Shown piece by piece: positions 21,776 through 22,561 of a stretch of 22,561 bases of DNA. A program made the translations under genes and the position numbers. The notes beneath the pieces were generated by a model. The model worked only from the letters and a program-made list of their open reading frames with translations, was not told the origin of the DNA and ran no database searches. The stretch is taken from NCBI GenBank assembly GCA_003694495.1, contig RFJO01000091.1, forward strand, positions 1 to 22,561. Direction: 5' to 3'. Origin of the DNA: Candidatus Woesearchaeota archaeon (GTDB lineage: Archaea > Nanobdellota > Nanobdellia > SCGC-AAA011-G17 > GW2011-AR17). Every line of letters begins with the position of its first letter. The stretch's first letter is position 1.

Positions 21776-21785
21776 ATATTTAAAT
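21776..21785 (-). promoter_or_regulatory. TATA box of the EamA transporter gene
   Basis: The minus strand reads ATTTAAATAT, 27-30 nt from the ATG at 21751. It starts at the very next base after the TAA stop of the upstream surface-protein gene. Confidence 0.55.
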
Positions 21786-22561
21786 TTATAGTATTGTTTT
21801 TAGCCATTGCCATACAGCCTTAAAAAACAACGCAAACAGGTTAGGTTTCTGCGGCACAATGTCCACAACCTTTTTACCATCTTTTATCACGACTGGCGGG
21901 CTGCCAATTTCGACGCCAACCCCTTCTGAAAGTAATGAAGGCAGCGCTATATCCGGAACAACTGGTTCCCTTACTTTACAACAGCAAACATTTTCACAGT
22001 TTAGTTTTCCAACATCTTTTTCATTGGGCTTACATTCAGTGCTGCAACTATAATCCAGGTAGCCAAAAAATTCACAATACTGTTCACAGCTCATCTTCTC
22101 CACACAATCTCCTGGACAATTTACAATTTCCCTCGGCGTACATATCTTATCGCCGCACCTTACTTTAAGTTCAGGTTTAGGCTCAACTTTAACCCCTTGC
22201 TTCAAAACAACCTCTGTTTCATTAAACATTTCCGGATTATCCTTCATCAGCCTTACTGCTGTTAACAAACTTGCATTTGTCCCTGCGATAAGCAAATTAT
22301 TATCCTCCACCTTCACCACAACTTCTTTGTCGTACGGCCAAGTCAAGCAGCTTATAAATTCTTCCATTTTCTTATTATTACACGGATGACCAATGACAAC
22401 AACATCCACATCATCTTCAAAATCTTTTTCCTTAACAATTTCTTTCATATTATATGTCTGTTTAAATGTGTTAGCAGCCAACATTTCTTCATTTGAAGGA
22501 TTATTACTAATAACTATTGTATCAACTTTTATCGAGTTTAAGTAATCATTTATATTAATAG
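21786..22561 (-). CDS. Secreted cysteine-rich surface protein, 3' part only
   Basis: The frame is open to the window edge (first complete codon at 22557-22559), so the true start lies outside. The visible 257 residues begin with a segment rich in beta strands (VDTIVISNNPSNEEMLAANTF, DVDVVVIGHPCNN, NLLIAGTNAS) like the alpha/beta domain seen at the C-terminal side of archaeal S-layer-type surface proteins. Then come CGDKICTPREIVNCPGDC, a variant of the CGD module in the genes at 904-5182, and a dense Cys cluster (EQYCEFFGYLDYSCSTEC, NVCCC). The end (ALFFKAVWQWLKTIL) is an amphipathic hydrophobic tail that could anchor it to the membrane. An ATG at 22484 is internal, not the start. Confidence 0.75.
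   Translation of the reverse strand, partial: ININDYLNSIKVDTIVISNNPSNEEMLAANTFKQTYNMKEIVKEKDFEDDVDVVVIGHPCNNKKMEEFISCLTWPYDKEVVVKVEDNNLLIAGTNASLLTAVRLMKDNPEMFNETEVVLKQGVKVEPKPELKVRCGDKICTPREIVNCPGDCVEKMSCEQYCEFFGYLDYSCSTECKPNEKDVGKLNCENVCCCKVREPVVPDIALPSLLSEGVGVEIGSPPVVIKDGKKVVDIVPQKPNLFALFFKAVWQWLKTIL

Noticed and set aside
1..22561. CRISPR arrays, insertion sequences, prophage genes, rRNA or replication origin
   Set aside because: None of the needed repeats, transposase, integrase or rRNA signatures is visible on either strand.

Overview
The window looks like a compact, AT-rich archaeal chromosome segment, most likely from a DPANN lineage of the Woesearchaeota/Pacearchaeota kind. The evidence is a tRNA-Leu with a 40-nt intron after position 37, archaeal TATA boxes about 26 nt upstream of start codons, class III pilin-type signal sequences, an archaeal Ser/His signal peptidase, a presenilin-type A22 protease, and secreted proteins with MopE-like, thrombospondin-like and CGD...CPEDC cysteine modules. 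The lineage is an inference; no rRNA or other taxonomic marker is present.

Layout. Positions 129-199 hold tRNA-Gly(TCC). Positions 245-5182 (minus) carry three genes: two large secreted single-pass membrane proteins with related C-terminal ends, then a coupled cytoplasmic protein of unknown function. Positions 5287-6087 (plus) encode an A22 presenilin/SPP-like protease, converging on a 42-residue zinc-ribbon protein (6084-6209, minus) and a signal peptidase I. Positions 6764-8497 encode an exported protein with three thioredoxin-fold domains. Positions 8590-13475 are one operon for a regulated MacB-type export system: MarR/GbsR-like regulator, ATPase, CARDB/S-layer-like membrane protein and two FtsX-type permeases. 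Positions 13517-14908 encode an adenylosuccinate synthetase with an altered active site, divergent from an FAD-dependent dehydrogenase (15006-16352). A decayed region (16353 to about 16800) contains remnants of a MNT nucleotidyltransferase/HEPN pair, next to the intron-containing tRNA-Leu(CAA). Positions 17019-19020 form a cluster of four pilin-like genes, followed upstream by two small membrane proteins, adenylate kinase, an EamA-family transporter, and the 3' part of a secreted cysteine-rich protein cut by the window edge.

Most of the content concerns the cell envelope: secretion (signal peptidase, possible signal-peptide clearance by the A22 protease), oxidative folding (thioredoxin-fold protein), disulfide-rich surface proteins and pilins (each pilin has an even number of cysteines), and an ABC export system. 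Three membrane proteins share a roughly 40-residue cytoplasmic helical module.

Expression signals are consistent. Where a gene has its own promoter, the TATA box usually lies 22-30 nt from the start codon, implying leaderless mRNA. In several places the TAA stop codon of one gene is part of the next gene's TATA box. Some genes instead use GGTG- or GGAGG-type ribosome binding sites, and two of these appear to start at ATT.
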